A DNA stretch of 23,208 nt, from assembly GCA_944358685.1 (NCBI GenBank), contig CALVRQ010000037.1, positions 1 through 23,208 of the forward strand. The letters are read 5' to 3'. Numbering within the stretch: the stretch's first letter is position 1; every line of letters begins with the position of its first letter. The stretch comes from an uncultured Bacilli bacterium (GTDB taxonomy: Bacteria; Bacillota_I; Bacilli_A; RF39; UBA660). Both the position numbers and the translations under genes were made by a program. Below are positions 1 to 7,872 of this stretch, in pieces. Below the pieces are notes generated by a model. The model did no database searches, had not been told where the DNA came from, and saw only the letters and a list, made by a program, of their open reading frames with translations.

Positions 1-659
1 TTGTAATTAGCTTTAATTTTACTTGACATAAAAATAATTCCAATAAATATAATTCCCATTGTTACATTTGTAATTATAATAACTAATGATGGTAAATGCA
101 TATAGTTTTCAATCATTGAAATTACTATAATTGCAATTATAATAAATGAATATATTAAGGTCTCATTATCTTTGACAGTTTTTGTAGTATCAACCAATAA
201 TTTATATAACTTTTGTGGTAACTTTAATTTTAACATTATAAAAGAGATTGATGTAACATACATATTTAATAAAAAATATATACTTGGTATTAATGTAATA
301 GTTTCAATATTTTCAAGTTTAAATAATGATGTAAAAATCATAAAACTATTTTCTGCAATCCAAATAGTTAACTGCGAACAAATAACTAGAAGTATACTTT
401 GTTTTAAATTCTTTGTAATAAATATATAGCAAACTAAAATCAAAGATAAAAACACAATGATTAGTCTTAAGGGATTTGGAAAAGTGTATATATACATAGT
501 TGCAATTATTGATAAAATAATAATGAGTATTATTTTTTTATGTAACTTTATTTTTTGATGTGTATATAAACATGATGACCAACAATTTGCATAAAAAAAT
601 GAAAGCATAAAGGATACTATATAGTTGATTAATATAGTTTGTATATTTAACTCTGCCAT
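1..659 (-). CDS. AgrC/GHKL-type sensor histidine kinase, N-terminal membrane half (partial)
   Basis: I read this frame by hand: it is open from an ATG at 659 down to the window edge (219 codons, no stop), so the gene continues outside. The protein starts MAELNIQTILINYIVSF and is almost entirely hydrophobic, with about six or seven membrane-spanning stretches and short charged turns (for example HQKIKLHKK after the first). This is the layout of the sensor half of AgrC-like peptide-sensing kinases, whose DHp/GHKL catalytic half would lie beyond position 1. The start has a good AAGGAG site inside the end of the upstream response-regulator gene and lies 1 base after its TAA, so the two are translationally coupled. 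Kinase identity is inferred from the partner and topology, because no catalytic motif is visible here. Confidence 0.7.
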   Translation of the reverse strand, partial: MAELNIQTILINYIVSFMLSFFYANCWSSCLYTHQKIKLHKKIILIIILSIIATMYIYTFPNPLRLIIVFLSLILVCYIFITKNLKQSILLVICSQLTIWIAENSFMIFTSLFKLENIETITLIPSIYFLLNMYVTSISFIMLKLKLPQKLYKLLVDTTKTVKDNETLIYSFIIIAIIVISMIENYMHLPSLVIIITNVTMGIIFIGIIFMSSKIKANY

Positions 660-660
660 C

Positions 661-1362
661 TTATATCAACTCCTTATCAAACCTAGTAGAGACTAAATCA
701 GAAGTCATACCATTATCAAAGGTTACTTGTTTTTGCGATTTGCTAAAACTGAGGACGCGTTTACGGTTCATTAAACATGCTCTATGAGTTTTAATGAAAT
801 TATCATTTACCATTTCTTCTAATTCGCTTAATGATTTGCCTACTTTAAATTCATTATAATCAGTCACGATTATACATTTTCTATCAACGCTATCTCTAGT
901 GATATATAAGATGTCATCTTGAGGAATTGTGTAGACTACACCGTTATCTTTAAATCTGATAACACTTTTTACTTTGAATACTTGTAATGCTTTATCAATT
1001 GAATTAGTTAATCTTTGTTCACAGTTATCAAATTTATTAATGTAGGATAGAAATAAGAAGTCATTTTTCATAACGACATTGCCTAACTCTTGATGGCCGG
1101 TTAAGAATATTAAAACGCTATCTACATCTTTTGTTCTAATGATTCTTGCAATGTCAATGCCTGATCTAGTTGGAGCTTCAATGTCTAGTATATATATTTT
1201 AAATGATAGTCTTGATTCTACTATTTCCATAAATTTACTATCATAATCATAAAATATATGAGTTTTATATTCTAATTTATTTTTCATCATATAGGTATCA
1301 ATAACTCTTTCAACCATTTCACGGTATTGTTTTACATCATCACATACAATAAAGTTTATCAT
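661..1362 (-). CDS. LytTR-family response regulator (AgrA-like)
   Basis: A 233-residue two-domain regulator. The receiver domain occupies about residues 1-120, with the acidic pair D8-D9, the phospho-accepting D60 in YILDIEAP, a switch Thr in FLTGHQ and a Lys in INKFD. The C-terminal LytTR DNA-binding domain (about 133-233) shows the typical IRFKDNGVVYTIPQDDILYI start and the FIKTHRACLMNRKRV core. LytTR regulators of the AgrA type usually control autoinducing-peptide circuits, bacteriocins or surface functions. The coupled gene immediately downstream is a polytopic membrane protein consistent with an AgrC-like kinase. I see no clear LytTR direct repeats upstream. The start has an AAGG site 8 bases before ATG. 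Confidence 0.9.
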   Translation of the reverse strand: MINFIVCDDVKQYREMVERVIDTYMMKNKLEYKTHIFYDYDSKFMEIVESRLSFKIYILDIEAPTRSGIDIARIIRTKDVDSVLIFLTGHQELGNVVMKNDFLFLSYINKFDNCEQRLTNSIDKALQVFKVKSVIRFKDNGVVYTIPQDDILYITRDSVDRKCIIVTDYNEFKVGKSLSELEEMVNDNFIKTHRACLMNRKRVLSFSKSQKQVTFDNGMTSDLVSTRFDKELI

Positions 1363-1412
1363 AAATCTTACCTTGCCCTCTCTTAATTTAAGCTTTTTAT
1401 TTTACCTATGTA

Positions 1413-1441
1413 AATATACCACATTTTTTTGATGAGCACAA
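1413..1441 (-). promoter_or_regulatory. Candidate promoter of the response regulator
   Basis: On the minus strand, TTGTGC (1436-1441) is followed after 17 bases by TATATT (1413-1418), which is preceded by TGG, giving an extended -10. The -35 is weak. Placement about 50 bases before the start codon is suitable. Confidence 0.4.
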
Positions 1442-1445
1442 TATA

Positions 1446-1477
1446 AAAAAGGTAACTTTTTTACATATTACCTTTTT
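1446..1477 (-). terminator. Intrinsic terminator after the lipoprotein gene
   Basis: A perfect 10-bp stem AAAAAGGTAA / TTACCTTTTT with a 12-base loop lies 8 bases downstream of the lipoprotein stop. The A/T ends give a U-tract in the minus-strand transcript. Confidence 0.8.
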
Positions 1478-1485
1478 AGAATTTT

Positions 1486-2067
1486 TTATCTTGTTTTTCT
1501 TTTTGATTGAATTTCATCCCAAAGTGCGCTGCCTTTGTCTTTTAAACTGTCAAGAGCATCTAGTCCTTTTGCGGCACTATCTGTAAACCATTCTTTAAAT
1601 CTTTCTTTATAATTTGGTACTAATTCATTTATAGTGTTATCTAAAGAGTTTAAGGCGTTTTTGGCATTTTCTTTTCCCTCATCACTTAATTCACTGAAGG
1701 TTACTCCGTCAATTTCACCGCCATTAAATATAAAATCACTTAACACTTTAAAGTTATCCATAGCTTTACTTAATTCGGATTGAACTTCTTCGCTATTAGC
1801 TGATTCACTAGCAGATTCTTTTAAAGCATTGGCTCCATCTAACATCATACTAATAGCAGCCTCAGCTTGGGTATCTTTCTGCATTTGAGATTCTAAATAT
1901 TCATTTATTTCGTTAGTGGTTGAATCTGTATTTTGAATTGTTTCGTTATTTTGAGTTTCATTGTTTTCTGTTTTAGTTGTTTGACAACCAATTAAGGTAC
2001 TAGCAAGAGCAATACCGAAAATAGCGGTTAATCCTTTCATATACATTGGATATAATTTTTTATTCAT
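1486..2067 (-). CDS. Predicted lipoprotein of unknown function
   Basis: A 193-residue exported protein. The N-terminus has positive charges, a hydrophobic stretch and a lipobox STLIGC with the lipidated Cys at residue 28, so it is predicted to be anchored on the outer face of the membrane. An Asn/Thr/Glu-rich linker (about 29-52) precedes a mostly helical, acidic domain. The end is basic (KSKRKTR-like). I do not recognise a family. It lies downstream of the calcium ATPase gene but has its own strong promoter and terminator, so it is probably expressed separately. The ATG at 2067 has an AAGGG site; Met8 or Met10 are possible but less well-spaced alternatives. Confidence 0.8.
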   Translation of the reverse strand: MNKKLYPMYMKGLTAIFGIALASTLIGCQTTKTENNETQNNETIQNTDSTTNEINEYLESQMQKDTQAEAAISMMLDGANALKESASESANSEEVQSELSKAMDNFKVLSDFIFNGGEIDGVTFSELSDEGKENAKNALNSLDNTINELVPNYKERFKEWFTDSAAKGLDALDSLKDKGSALWDEIQSKRKTR

Positions 2068-2088
2068 GGTATCCCTTCTTTCGCTTAT

Positions 2089-2116
2089 ATTATAACAAAT
2101 ACCTGAAAAAAATCAA
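2089..2116 (-). promoter_or_regulatory. Promoter of the lipoprotein gene
   Basis: On the minus strand, TTGATT (2111-2116), a 16-base spacer, then TATAAT (2089-2094) preceded by TGT, which is a perfect extended -10. It starts just after the ATPase stop codon, indicating independent transcription of the lipoprotein. Confidence 0.65.
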
Positions 2117-2117
2117 A

Positions 2118-4700
2118 TTATACACCACCGATTTCCCCTTGTTTTCGCAAATATATTTTTCTTAACCAATCTACTGGAACAACAGTTAGAGAAAGCAACA
2201 ACATAATTTCAAATTCAGTTGGGTTTAGACCATAGGCTCTAAAAAGGTCGCCGCCATAATAGATTAGATATATTTGAACAATTAAAATAAAGATGATGAC
2301 AACTAAGAAAACTTTATTTTTAGAAAGGTGGGCAAATAAATTTAATCTATGGGTTCTAGCATTAAATGAATTAAAGATGCCCATGAAAATAAATAGACCA
2401 AAGAAGGCAGTCATTAAATATTTATCATCACTACTATCTCTAAAAATATCATGAATAAACGGGGCTTTTAGGAAAAAGACACACATTAGAGCTGAGTATG
2501 CTCCAGTGAAAAGTATTTCATCTTTCATATACCGATTTATTATGTTTTCGTTTTTAGTTTTTGGCTTTTCATCCATGTATTCTTTTAAAGGTGGTTCGAA
2601 TGAGAAAGCGATGCCGGCTAAGGTATCCATAACCATATTAATCCAAAGCATTTGAATTACTGTTACTGGTACATCGACACCAATAAATGGTCCTATTATA
2701 GAAATACTTACGGCACATATATTCATGGTGAGTTGGAATATGATAAATTTTCTGATACTTTTGAATATTGTTCGTCCGTATAGAACGGCATTTGAAATTG
2801 AAAGAAGATTATCATCTAATATAACAATATCACTAGCTTCTTTAGCTACTTCAGTGCCGGAGCCCATGGCAAAACCGACATCAGCTTTTTTTAAGGCGGG
2901 AGCGTCATTGACACCGTCACCTGTCATTCCTACTATGAGTCCGGCTGATTGGGCAATTTTAACTAGTCTACTTTTATCTTGTGGTAGTGATCTAGCAAGT
3001 ATTTTTAAATTAGGAAGAAGTTTTTTTAGTTCTTCGTCAGATTTTTGATTGAATTCTGCACTGGATAAGATTATGTCAGTTGGGCTTGTTATAAGTCCTA
3101 CTTCTTTACCAATTGCTTTAGCAGTATCAATATTATCACCAGTTATCATAACGGTATTTATATGAGCTTTTTTTATTAATTTTAGACCTTCGATTGCTTC
3201 TGGTCTTACTTCATCTTTTATGTAAACTAATCCAATTAAAGTAATTCTTTCAATATTTCTTTTGGAAGCAGTTGTTCCAAAGGCTAATACCCTAATGCCT
3301 TGGTCAGTGGCTTTTTTTATTTGAGTATATATTTTAGCTTTATTTGTTAAGAGCCTTTTTTGTTCGTTTTTATAATAATGTGTGCATTTTTTTATAATTA
3401 CTTCAGGGGCGCCTTTAATAAAGTTAATTGTTTTACTTTGATATTCTACTTCAGTTAAGGCATATTTATTCTCACTATTAAAAGGAATTTTATCTTTTAT
3501 TTTATAGTTAAGATTTGATGATTTAAAAAATTTTAATAGTGCTCTATCAGTGATGTTTCCTCCTACTGGTATATTTTCATCACTATATTTGCTTTCATTA
3601 TTGGCTATTAGAGATAGTTTTACTCTTGTATAATAAGATTGATTTTGTTTTAGTTCTTTTATACTTTTATATGTATTACCTTCAGCGTCACTAATGGCAA
3701 TAACATCTAGTTTTCCTTTTGTAATGGTACCAGTTTTATCGGTAAATAATACATTAATATTTCCAGCGGTTTCAATGCCCATTAGTTTTCTGACTAAGAC
3801 ATTACTTTTAAGCATTCTTTTCATATTAGATGATAACACAAGAGTAACCATTAAAGGAAGGCCTTCAGGAACGGCAACGACTATAATGGTTACAGATAAA
3901 GTTAAAGCTCTTAGAATATGACCGAACATTAACGGAAAATTTGTTACTGTGTTTATAATGGCATCTGGTTCAAAATTATTTTCAATAACGGTTACAGAAA
4001 ATAAGTATGATAGACTGACAAGAATAGCTCCAATATAGCCAATTTTACTAATTATTTCAGCTAATTTTACTAGTCTTAATTTTAAAGGACTAGTTGGTGA
4101 TTTTTCACCTACTTCTTTTGCTAATTTTCCATAGAATGTTTGGTCACCTACTTTAGTAACTTCCATGGTGGCTAATCCTTGATAGACAACTGATGAACGA
4201 AATACTTCGCTACCGTCTTTTTTCCACTTTTCTTTCATTTCACCGTTGAGGTTAGATTCATTGACACTTATGGTGCCTTTGACTAGTCGACCATCAGCAG
4301 GTATTTTATCACCGGGGTTTAATAGAACAATATCACCAACAACGATATCGTCAATATTTATTTCTTTAATTTGGTTATTACGCATGACTTTTATTTTTAT
4401 CTTTGAGGCATCAGCTTGAAGTTGTTCAAAGGCTTTTTCACTTCCATATTCTGATATTGTTGATATAAATGAGGCAAGGAAAATAGCGATGACGATTCCA
4501 ATTGTTTCATACCAATCAAAGTTTTGAAATAGGAATAGGGTTTTTACAACTAAGGCAATAATTAGAATTTTGATGATAGGGTCACCTAGTGTGGCTATTA
4601 GTTTGTGTATAAAACTTTCTTTTTTTGAAGCTTTAATCTCATTACTTCCATATTTTTTTCTACTTTTAATTACTTCTTCGTTAGTTAGACCTTTGTACAT
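2118..4700 (-). CDS. P2B-type calcium-translocating P-type ATPase
   Basis: An 860-residue ion pump that uses ATP to export Ca2+ across the cytoplasmic membrane. I place the start at ATG 4700, because AGGAGGTG (4706-4713) lies 5 bases before it; a longer reading would need a TTG inside the leader. Visible motifs: catalytic Asp321 in DKTGTITKGK, KGAPE (about 429), TGDN (about 520), MTGDGVNDAPALK (about 591-603), and PEGLP in M4 (about 279-283). M6 has NMVMDTLAG, whose Asn and Asp are the calcium ligands of the plasma-membrane (PMCA, P2B) class. The actuator loop reads SNLNGEMKE: the family TGES motif has become NGEM, keeping the essential Glu. The length and about ten membrane segments are normal. 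Calcium is inferred from family motifs. Confidence 0.9.
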   Translation of the reverse strand: MYKGLTNEEVIKSRKKYGSNEIKASKKESFIHKLIATLGDPIIKILIIALVVKTLFLFQNFDWYETIGIVIAIFLASFISTISEYGSEKAFEQLQADASKIKIKVMRNNQIKEINIDDIVVGDIVLLNPGDKIPADGRLVKGTISVNESNLNGEMKEKWKKDGSEVFRSSVVYQGLATMEVTKVGDQTFYGKLAKEVGEKSPTSPLKLRLVKLAEIISKIGYIGAILVSLSYLFSVTVIENNFEPDAIINTVTNFPLMFGHILRALTLSVTIIVVAVPEGLPLMVTLVLSSNMKRMLKSNVLVRKLMGIETAGNINVLFTDKTGTITKGKLDVIAISDAEGNTYKSIKELKQNQSYYTRVKLSLIANNESKYSDENIPVGGNITDRALLKFFKSSNLNYKIKDKIPFNSENKYALTEVEYQSKTINFIKGAPEVIIKKCTHYYKNEQKRLLTNKAKIYTQIKKATDQGIRVLAFGTTASKRNIERITLIGLVYIKDEVRPEAIEGLKLIKKAHINTVMITGDNIDTAKAIGKEVGLITSPTDIILSSAEFNQKSDEELKKLLPNLKILARSLPQDKSRLVKIAQSAGLIVGMTGDGVNDAPALKKADVGFAMGSGTEVAKEASDIVILDDNLLSISNAVLYGRTIFKSIRKFIIFQLTMNICAVSISIIGPFIGVDVPVTVIQMLWINMVMDTLAGIAFSFEPPLKEYMDEKPKTKNENIINRYMKDEILFTGAYSALMCVFFLKAPFIHDIFRDSSDDKYLMTAFFGLFIFMGIFNSFNARTHRLNLFAHLSKNKVFLVVIIFILIVQIYLIYYGGDLFRAYGLNPTEFEIMLLLSLTVVPVDWLRKIYLRKQGEIGGV

Positions 4701-4705
4701 ATAAG

Positions 4706-4713
4706 CACCTCCT
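4706..4713 (-). promoter_or_regulatory. Ribosome site that fixes the ATPase start
   Basis: AGGAGGTG on the minus strand, 5 bases before the ATG at 4700. An in-frame upstream TTG at 4718 would put this site inside the coding region, so the ATG is preferred. Confidence 0.8.
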
Positions 4714-4765
4714 ACCAAAAGATATTAGGAGGGTTGTACATTTATGTGGATTATTACTCGACAAA

Positions 4766-4790
4766 AAAACTACCTTTATTTGGTAGTTTT
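4766..4790 (-). terminator. Terminator with the HTH gene's stop codon in its loop
   Basis: Stem AAAACTACC / GGTAGTTTT (9 bp) with a 7-base loop. On the minus strand it is followed by a T-run. The TAA of the upstream HTH gene (4776-4778) sits within the loop. Confidence 0.8.
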
Positions 4791-5114
4791 AAGTAATCCT
4801 TCTTCTTTTAATAAGTTATAGATGCATGAATAGCTTCGGCTATTATAAAATTTACAAAATTTACGTATACTAACATTGCTCTTTTTATATAAGTTAATTA
4901 TTTTTTTTCTTTCTTCTTCACTCATAATATTAGATGGTACTCTATTTTTATTGCCATGTACAAAGCTAACAGTTCCATTAATAACTTCTTTTTTTAATTT
5001 TAAAATATATTTGGGATGATATCCGGTTATGGATGCTATTTCTTTATATGTTAAAAATGTTTTGTTATTTAATTTTTCTTTTATCAGTTTTACAGCTTCT
5101 TCTTTTTTTGTCAT
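4776..5114 (-). CDS. Small two-HTH DNA-binding protein, resembling a transposase N-terminus
   Basis: A 112-residue basic protein with two helix-turn-helix-like segments. The first (about 20-45) reads FLTYKEIASITGYHPKYILK. It is followed by a VHGNKNRVPSN linker, then a second segment (about 66-106) ending YNLLKEEGLLKTTK. This order, including the HGN-R-P linker, resembles the DNA-binding N-terminus of ISNCY/IS1202-type transposases, but no DDE catalytic core follows. The frame ends cleanly at a TAA embedded in an intrinsic terminator, so it looks like a settled small gene rather than a random truncation. The start has a GAGGAG site. Its 5' leader is rich in hairpins. Function unknown: a domesticated regulator or a transposase remnant are both possible. 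Confidence 0.65.
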   Translation of the reverse strand: MTKKEEAVKLIKEKLNNKTFLTYKEIASITGYHPKYILKLKKEVINGTVSFVHGNKNRVPSNIMSEEERKKIINLYKKSNVSIRKFCKFYNSRSYSCIYNLLKEEGLLKTTK

Positions 5115-5169
5115 GTAGAACGCTCCTCGCTATGGCAATGGTAATATTTTCGTGTAATAATGCCATATA

Positions 5170-5185
5170 CATTGTTTTTACAATG
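5170..5185 (-). repeat. Perfect small hairpin in the HTH gene leader
   Basis: CATTGT-TTTT-ACAATG, a 6-bp stem with a 4-base loop, lies between the candidate promoter and the start. A second imperfect pair (TGGCA 5133-5137 with TGCCA 5161-5165) brackets the region upstream of the ribosome site. Confidence 0.4.
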
Positions 5186-5211
5186 CACAAATTTTCTTTT
5201 AAATCTTACCC

Positions 5212-5242
5212 ATTATATCATATATTATAGGTTTTAGAACAA
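5212..5242 (-). promoter_or_regulatory. Candidate promoter of the HTH gene
   Basis: On the minus strand, TTGTTC (5237-5242) and TATAAT (5212-5217) with a long 19-base spacer. A second TATAAT lies at 5224-5229. The -35 is one arm of the palindrome at 5237-5251. Confidence 0.35.
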
Positions 5243-5251
5243 AAATTGTTC
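5237..5251. promoter_or_regulatory. GAACAA-AAA-TTGTTC palindrome, possible operator
   Basis: A perfect 6-bp inverted repeat with 3-base centre overlaps the -35 of the HTH gene promoter. The placement suits a repressor site, perhaps for autoregulation by the HTH protein. The centre spacing does not fit a LexA box. Confidence 0.35.
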
Positions 5252-5282
5252 GAAAAATCATTTAGAAAAAAATGGTAAATTT

Positions 5283-6758
5283 TTATGGGCGTTTTTTATT
5301 ATACCCTGTTTTGTCATTATTATCAATCATTTTGATGTATTTACTTGAATGTTTTATGATTTCATTAATAAAAATTGATGGGTTTTCTTGATTGACTAAT
5401 AAAATTACTTTGGACTGTGTTCTGGTTAAAGCGACATAAAAAAGTCTACGTTCTTCATTATGATTTTTTTCTGTTTGTGGTAGAACATATTTTAAATATT
5501 CACTATTTTTGATTTTACTTGGAAAACCAGTTACGGAATTTTCGAGATTTATAATTATAACTTCTGGAGCTTCTAAACCTTTTGATTTATGAACTGTCAT
5601 GTAATACATGTTTTTATTTAGATAAGGGATTTTATTTATGTCATCATTATTGCGCCCTAATATTAAGGTTTTGTTTTTTGTAGATTTAACAATATTATCC
5701 CATACATCGTTTAAGTTATCTTTATAGTAATATATATGAATTGGAGTTGGGTTACTTTTTTTTGAGGACATTTTTTTATTTATTTGATTTTTGTTTTGCA
5801 TAATAAATTTGTGAGTGACTTTAATAAGTTCTTTACTATTTCGATAAGTGTTTTTTAATTTTATAATTTTGGCTTTTGGAAAGTATTTTTTGAAGTTTGT
5901 AAATATTTCAAGGTTACTACCGGTAAATTGATAGATGGACTGCCAATCATCGCCTACAGCAATTAAAGAGGCATTTGTTTGATTTTGAATGGCTTTTATT
6001 AGTTCACATTTATTTAATGATGAGTCTTGATATTCATCTATTATTATGTATTTATAAGGATATATACCTTCTTTTTGTACTATTTTAGTTGCTTTATTAA
6101 TCATGTCTTGGAAGTCTATTTGGTTTGTATAAATTAACTGATATTCGTATTCTTCATATATGTTTTTTACAAGGTTTAAAAAAAGTTTATGCCTTGTTTG
6201 GGTTTTATAAAAATTTGTTTGTTTATTTATTTGGTGGAATGTACCGAACTTGGTAATATTATAATTATTACTTTTAAAAAGGTTAATGAATGTTTTTATT
6301 GTATCTTTTAATTTATACAGATAATATGAGTTTTGGAGAATGTTATTTTTTATAATTTCAGAGTTACCTTTACCGAATTCTATGAATTTAGCATTTATTA
6401 TTTTTGTTAGCTTTTTATATTTTTTTAGATGTTTAATGATTAGATTATCTAAAAAGTTTTCTTTAACTAATGAAGTTACTTCTGATTTTTTTATAATTTC
6501 AAATCCTAAACTATGAAAAGTTTTAACTTTTATAGTTATATTTTCTTTTTTTAACTTTTTTTCTAAGCTAGATGCGGCAGCTTTAGTGAAGGTTATGCAT
6601 AATATTTCATCTGGTTTTATGTTTTTTTCTATTAGATATTTAATTTTATGGATTATGGTTAAAGTTTTGCCAGAGCCAGCTCCGGCTACGACTAATAAAT
6701 TTTTTGATTTGTTTTTTATTACTTTTTTTTGATATTTGTCTAAAATTATTTTTTCCAC
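5283..6758 (-). CDS. Compact UvrD/helicase IV-like SF1 DNA helicase
   Basis: A 491-residue ATP-dependent 3'-5' DNA helicase core. Motifs in order: Q-motif LDKYQKKVI, Walker A AGAGSGKT (25-32), Ia CITFTKAAASS, II IIIDEYQDSS, III VGDDWQSIYQFTG, IV LKNTYRNSKEL, V MTVHKSKGLE and VI EERRLFYVALTRTQ. UvrD, PcrA and Rep are about 650-720 residues. Here only about 20 residues separate the ILGRNNDD segment from motif V, so the large 2B subdomain is missing. The GDDWQSIY motif is typical of helicase IV (E. coli HelD). The start is GTG with GAGGTG 7 bases upstream. No terminator separates it from the zinc-ribbon membrane gene upstream (51-base gap), so they may be co-transcribed. Its DNA substrate cannot be told from the sequence. 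Confidence 0.85.
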   Translation of the reverse strand: MEKIILDKYQKKVIKNKSKNLLVVAGAGSGKTLTIIHKIKYLIEKNIKPDEILCITFTKAAASSLEKKLKKENITIKVKTFHSLGFEIIKKSEVTSLVKENFLDNLIIKHLKKYKKLTKIINAKFIEFGKGNSEIIKNNILQNSYYLYKLKDTIKTFINLFKSNNYNITKFGTFHQINKQTNFYKTQTRHKLFLNLVKNIYEEYEYQLIYTNQIDFQDMINKATKIVQKEGIYPYKYIIIDEYQDSSLNKCELIKAIQNQTNASLIAVGDDWQSIYQFTGSNLEIFTNFKKYFPKAKIIKLKNTYRNSKELIKVTHKFIMQNKNQINKKMSSKKSNPTPIHIYYYKDNLNDVWDNIVKSTKNKTLILGRNNDDINKIPYLNKNMYYMTVHKSKGLEAPEVIIINLENSVTGFPSKIKNSEYLKYVLPQTEKNHNEERRLFYVALTRTQSKVILLVNQENPSIFINEIIKHSSKYIKMIDNNDKTGYNKKRP

Positions 6759-6809
6759 ACAAAAACACCTCTATATATAACATACGAGATGTTTTGATTA
6801 TTTCCTTTA

Positions 6810-7523
6810 TTAATTGTTATTAGCACTGGCAATTATTGGATAGTATAATGTACGATCGCTGTCAGTGATGTTTTCATTTTGCTTAGCGAGAGAAACTAAA
6901 AATACTCCATTATTTGCTTCAACATAGGTTAGTTCGGCTACGCTTTTACCTTTTTTTATATCTTTTGTGATTAAAAAATTAGTTCCGTTGTATTTTTTTT
7001 CAATTATTGTAGCACTGGTAAAATCGACTGAATTATTATTATTTTTTTTAAAAATGTTAATAAGTGAATTTTTCATTTGTGTATAATTTGTATATTCTGC
7101 ACTATTGTCATATTTAATTACCATGGCAATACTTTTATCATTATTAATAATTAATAATCCATCTTCTGATGGGGTTGAGGTTAGTTCTTTCGGTATTTTA
7201 AAATTGAATCCATTATAGGTGACCGTATTGGTATTTTCATTTTCTACAATGATGTCTTTTATATTATTAGAATTATTGTTTTTTTGATATGACTCATTAT
7301 GTTTAATTATATTTATTGCTATAAAAATTGTAATAATTATTATGATAGTTATTATTATTAATTTAGTTGGTATTTTTTTATGGTTTAGTGCTTGTTTTTG
7401 TTTAGTATTATTATATTTATTTTTTGAATTAAAATCGTTTTGAATATTATTTATTGGTAAATTACAATTACTGCAAAAAAAGTCTCCTTCATTAACTTGT
7501 GAACCACATCTTGGACATTCCAT
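6810..7523 (-). CDS. Zinc-ribbon, single-pass membrane protein with extracytoplasmic domain
   Basis: A 237-residue protein starting MECPRCGSQ with a CxxC...CxxC zinc ribbon (C3, C6, C17, C20), then a polar Asn/Lys linker. A single very hydrophobic segment (about 54-72, Ile-rich) follows, then an exported C-terminal domain of about 150 residues rich in beta-type sequence (for example NGFNFKIPKELTS). The zinc ribbon would be cytoplasmic and the domain outside. I do not recognise the external domain. The start has a strong AAAGGAGG site. It is the first gene of a probable two-gene unit with the helicase, though no functional link is evident. Confidence 0.75.
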   Translation of the reverse strand: MECPRCGSQVNEGDFFCSNCNLPINNIQNDFNSKNKYNNTKQKQALNHKKIPTKLIIITIIIIITIFIAINIIKHNESYQKNNNSNNIKDIIVENENTNTVTYNGFNFKIPKELTSTPSEDGLLIINNDKSIAMVIKYDNSAEYTNYTQMKNSLINIFKKNNNNSVDFTSATIIEKKYNGTNFLITKDIKKGKSVAELTYVEANNGVFLVSLAKQNENITDSDRTLYYPIIASANNN

Positions 7524-7545
7524 ATGTTTTTCCTCCTTTGTTTTA

Positions 7546-7572
7546 AGTGTATCACATAGAACAAAATGTCAA
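7546..7572 (-). promoter_or_regulatory. Candidate promoter of the zinc-ribbon membrane gene
   Basis: A perfect TTGACA (7567-7572) on the minus strand, then TACACT (7546-7551) preceded by TGA. The 15-base spacer is short, so the -10 assignment is uncertain. Confidence 0.4.
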
Positions 7573-7821
7573 AATATTTTTTTGCACATTATTAACTTTT
7601 TGTATTTTTATATGCAATTATATATAATCCTCAACACTCAAAATTTGGTCAATTAGTGCTTTATACTTTTTATGTTGCTAAAATCTAAAAATATGACACT
7701 TAAATATTTGAATATCATCACTTTGTATCTCTTGATATATTCACTATAGCACATACAATTTATTTTGTAAATGTTTTGCTTTGTTTGAAATTTATTTTAT
7801 AAATTAGCACACTAATAGATT
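7573..7821. other. AT-rich intergenic stretch without a recognisable gene
   Basis: Between the promoter of the zinc-ribbon gene and the terminator of the MurE-like gene I find no credible open frame, RNA fold or repeat. It is very AT-rich and could be a decayed gene. Confidence 0.6.
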
Positions 7822-7857
7822 AAAATAAGTTACAATTTTTTGTTTGTAACTTATTTT
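7822..7857 (-). terminator. Strong terminator of the asnB/MurE-like operon
   Basis: A perfect 14-bp stem (7822-7835 with 7844-7857, core AAGTTACAA / TTGTAACTT) and an 8-base loop, 15 bases after the MurE-like stop codon. The ends are A/T-rich, giving a U-tract in the minus-strand transcript. Confidence 0.85.
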
Positions 7858-7872
7858 ACATAGAAATTTAAG

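Noticed and set aside
172..429. Plus-strand 85-codon frame
   Set aside because: It lies opposite the continuous minus-strand kinase frame, lacks a ribosome site and has no protein-like pattern.
2725..3921. Plus-strand frames opposite the ATPase gene
   Set aside because: They are shadows of a strongly conserved coding region on the other strand.
5237..5251. LexA/SOS box
   Set aside because: GAAC and GTTC half-sites are present, but the gap is 7 bases instead of the 4 of the Bacillus-type box.
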